Below are positions 6,882 through 8,219 of a stretch of DNA of 8,219 bases, piece after piece. Both the position numbers and the translations under genes were made by a program. Source of the DNA: Candidatus Latescibacterota bacterium (GTDB lineage: Bacteria > Krumholzibacteriota > Krumholzibacteriia > Krumholzibacteriales > WJIX01); NCBI GenBank assembly GCA_030621255.1, contig JAUXHZ010000036.1:1-8219 (forward strand), read 5' to 3'. Position 1 is the first letter of the stretch. The number at the start of each line of letters is the position of its first letter. Under the pieces are notes generated by a model, which was not told the origin of the DNA, ran no database searches, and was given only the letters and a program-made list of their open reading frames with translations.

Positions 6882-8095
6882 TACTCTCCGTCAAAATCAG
6901 CGGGCATGGAGTAAATTATCTCTATCCGCGGATTGAGAGAATCTACAGTTCCGGAATAAAATAAAGTCTTTTGAAATCTTACATTTTCAAGATCGGACTG
7001 CAGAACCAGCCCATTGTTAATACGGGAACCATCAATAATATCCTCTGTGTATCTTCTCAGCGGGAATCTTAATTCACTTGTCACTACAGGATAGAATTTC
7101 CCCTCATCGACACCGGTCCCCTCCCAGAAAGAAGGATCAAGTGTGTCAACAGCATTGGGGGTGTAAAGATAGTAATAAAAATCGGTAGATAACCCTAAAA
7201 GGTCTGAGGCCTGCTCGCCGGCTGTCGCCCCCATACCTTCCGATCCGTCAACATTCAGTACAAGTTCCGAATTATGGACTATGGCGCTGTCACTGACACC
7301 TGCAAAATCAAATTCAAAATATATTCTCGTTGCCACACCGCCGAGAAGAGCGAGCTCATTGTTATCATCATAGGATACCAGAGAATAATCACTCTTCACT
7401 CCAAAAAAGGCCTTGGTTGTATCACCTTCAAACTCAACGCTGAGCGTAATCGGGCCTTCCTCCAACCCGGCTGAATTGATCTCGTAAAATCCCGACGAAT
7501 CAGGATCTTCTTCAACTATAACAGCCAGGCCGTATTCCCACGGATTTTCAATCCCGTCGATCCAGTTCTGCACAATATCCGGATCAATCTTGTATTCATG
7601 GGATTCACTGTTGATAACCCTTTCAGGTACCACCGAACCGAGAGAGTCGGGTATCTGCGTGCCGGCCCAAGCGGGGGCTGTGGCAGATGACAGAGTATCA
7701 TCTTCGCTGAAAGGCTCGAGGAGCTCATAGATTCCTATCTTAAGATCAAAATTACCGGGATATATTCTCACTGGAAAATCGAGAATTACTTCAGAAACCG
7801 TCTTGCCGTTGTAATTCCCAAGTGAATCAAAATTAAAATCAATGAGGAGGGTCTCAAACTTCAGACCCTTATTCCATCCCAATTTCAGAAGGCTGCAGTG
7901 CCCGCCCACATTTGTAGACATATGAACTAATGAATGCTGGAGAGTTTCAACGTAATAGAATGTCTCTCCCGCTTCGGGGGTATAGGTGCTGTCGCGAAAC
8001 CTCTCGATTACAGGCCCTTCAGGATCACTGCCGCATCCGTTGAGCATAATAACCAATAATATAAGAGCAGCATAAACAGCTTTGTTCCGGCGCAT
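6881..8095 (-). CDS. Lipoprotein with two tandem DNRLRE-like beta domains
   Basis: Predicted lipoprotein of 404 residues: MRRNK, a hydrophobic core, then LNGC with the lipidated cysteine C21, and GSDPEG after it. Two beta-rich units follow, about 66-222 and 250-396. Each looks like a DNRLRE domain: a strand of the type LLIDFNFD or RIYFEFDF, an aliphatic strand (VSEVILDFPV; NSELVLNVD), a segment near a Trp-x-G, and a closing part. In unit one the close is YKIDPDIVQNWIDG then YGLAVIVEE. In unit two it is RYTEDIIDGSRINNGLVLQ, ending PRIEIIYSMP. These domains occur in surface proteins and some bind polysaccharide; here there is no enzyme attached. A TTG start at 8122 is possible, but the ATG at 8095 places the signal peptide at the N-terminus. 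The stop overlaps the barrel gene start. It could be the surface partner of that barrel. Confidence 0.8.
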   Translation of the reverse strand: MRRNKAVYAALILLVIMLNGCGSDPEGPVIERFRDSTYTPEAGETFYYVETLQHSLVHMSTNVGGHCSLLKLGWNKGLKFETLLIDFNFDSLGNYNGKTVSEVILDFPVRIYPGNFDLKIGIYELLEPFSEDDTLSSATAPAWAGTQIPDSLGSVVPERVINSESHEYKIDPDIVQNWIDGIENPWEYGLAVIVEEDPDSSGFYEINSAGLEEGPITLSVEFEGDTTKAFFGVKSDYSLVSYDDNNELALLGGVATRIYFEFDFAGVSDSAIVHNSELVLNVDGSEGMGATAGEQASDLLGLSTDFYYYLYTPNAVDTLDPSFWEGTGVDEGKFYPVVTSELRFPLRRYTEDIIDGSRINNGLVLQSDLENVRFQKTLFYSGTVDSLNPRIEIIYSMPADFDGE

Positions 8096-8180
8096 TGTAA
8101 CCCCAATCCCGTCTATATACAAAACCTGAGCAGATTCCTGCAGTCAAACGGACAATGACAATACTGAAACCTACACAAAT

Positions 8181-8210
8181 ATTATAGCCACAGTCAAGTA
8201 TGTTATTCTA
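8181..8210 (-). promoter_or_regulatory. Possible promoter for the lipoprotein-barrel pair
   Basis: A perfect -10 TATAAT (8186-8181, minus strand) lies about 85 bases before the lipoprotein ATG. The -35 at 18-bp spacing is weak (TAGAAT, three of six). A nearby TTGACT is only 5 bp from the -10 and cannot serve as its -35. It is in the right place to start the pair, but it could also depend on an activator or be chance in A/T-rich DNA. Confidence 0.35.
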
Positions 8211-8219
8211 AAATCGCCC

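Noticed and set aside
8123..8219. The two TTGACTG copies ahead of the lipoprotein gene, as operator or -35 elements
   Set aside because: Neither has a -10 at 16 to 18 bp, and a seven-base repeat in about 100 bases is weak evidence.

Overview
All seven complete genes in this window lie on the minus strand, so transcription runs from high to low coordinates. The proteins suggest a Gram-negative (diderm) bacterium. There is a beta-barrel outer-membrane protein of the PorV/FadL-like sort, a lipoprotein with two DNRLRE-like beta domains, and two exported TPR proteins. This combination is typical of the FCB superphylum and its uncultured phyla (Zixibacteria-, Latescibacteria- or Krumholzibacteria-like). 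That placement is inferred from protein style only. The best promoters have the TTGACA / TATAAT layout rather than the TTTG / TAnnTTTG form of Bacteroidota, which argues against Bacteroidota proper.

Layout in transcription order. (1) 8095-5652, envelope pair: a lipoprotein with two DNRLRE-like domains whose stop codon overlaps the start of an outer-membrane barrel gene (TAATG). (2) 5581-3592, two TPR genes: a four-TPR protein with an N-terminal membrane anchor or signal, then a nine-TPR probable lipoprotein. The second has its own strong-looking promoter, preceded by an 11-bp direct repeat, and a clear intrinsic terminator, so it looks like an independently controlled single-gene unit. (3) 3460-173, sulfur-transfer cluster: a class I cysteine desulfurase, the tRNA 2-thiouridylase MnmA, and a membrane-anchored HELSH zinc metallopeptidase whose start codon overlaps the mnmA stop (ATGA). 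(4) 172-1, left edge: a near-consensus promoter fires toward the left end, followed by a G/U-rich leader and a Shine-Dalgarno sequence at the boundary. The next minus-strand gene therefore starts at or just beyond position 1.

The desulfurase and MnmA make a coherent pair. The desulfurase takes sulfur from cysteine as a persulfide, and MnmA places it on U34 of the tRNAs for Lys, Glu and Gln. The adjacency resembles the direct YrvO-MnmA relay of Bacillus subtilis. The peptidase has no obvious link to this chemistry, and its tight coupling to mnmA is odd. The envelope genes cannot be given a specific function from sequence. I found no RNA genes, CRISPR arrays, insertion sequences or prophage parts, and no gene-free stretch longer than 300 bases.
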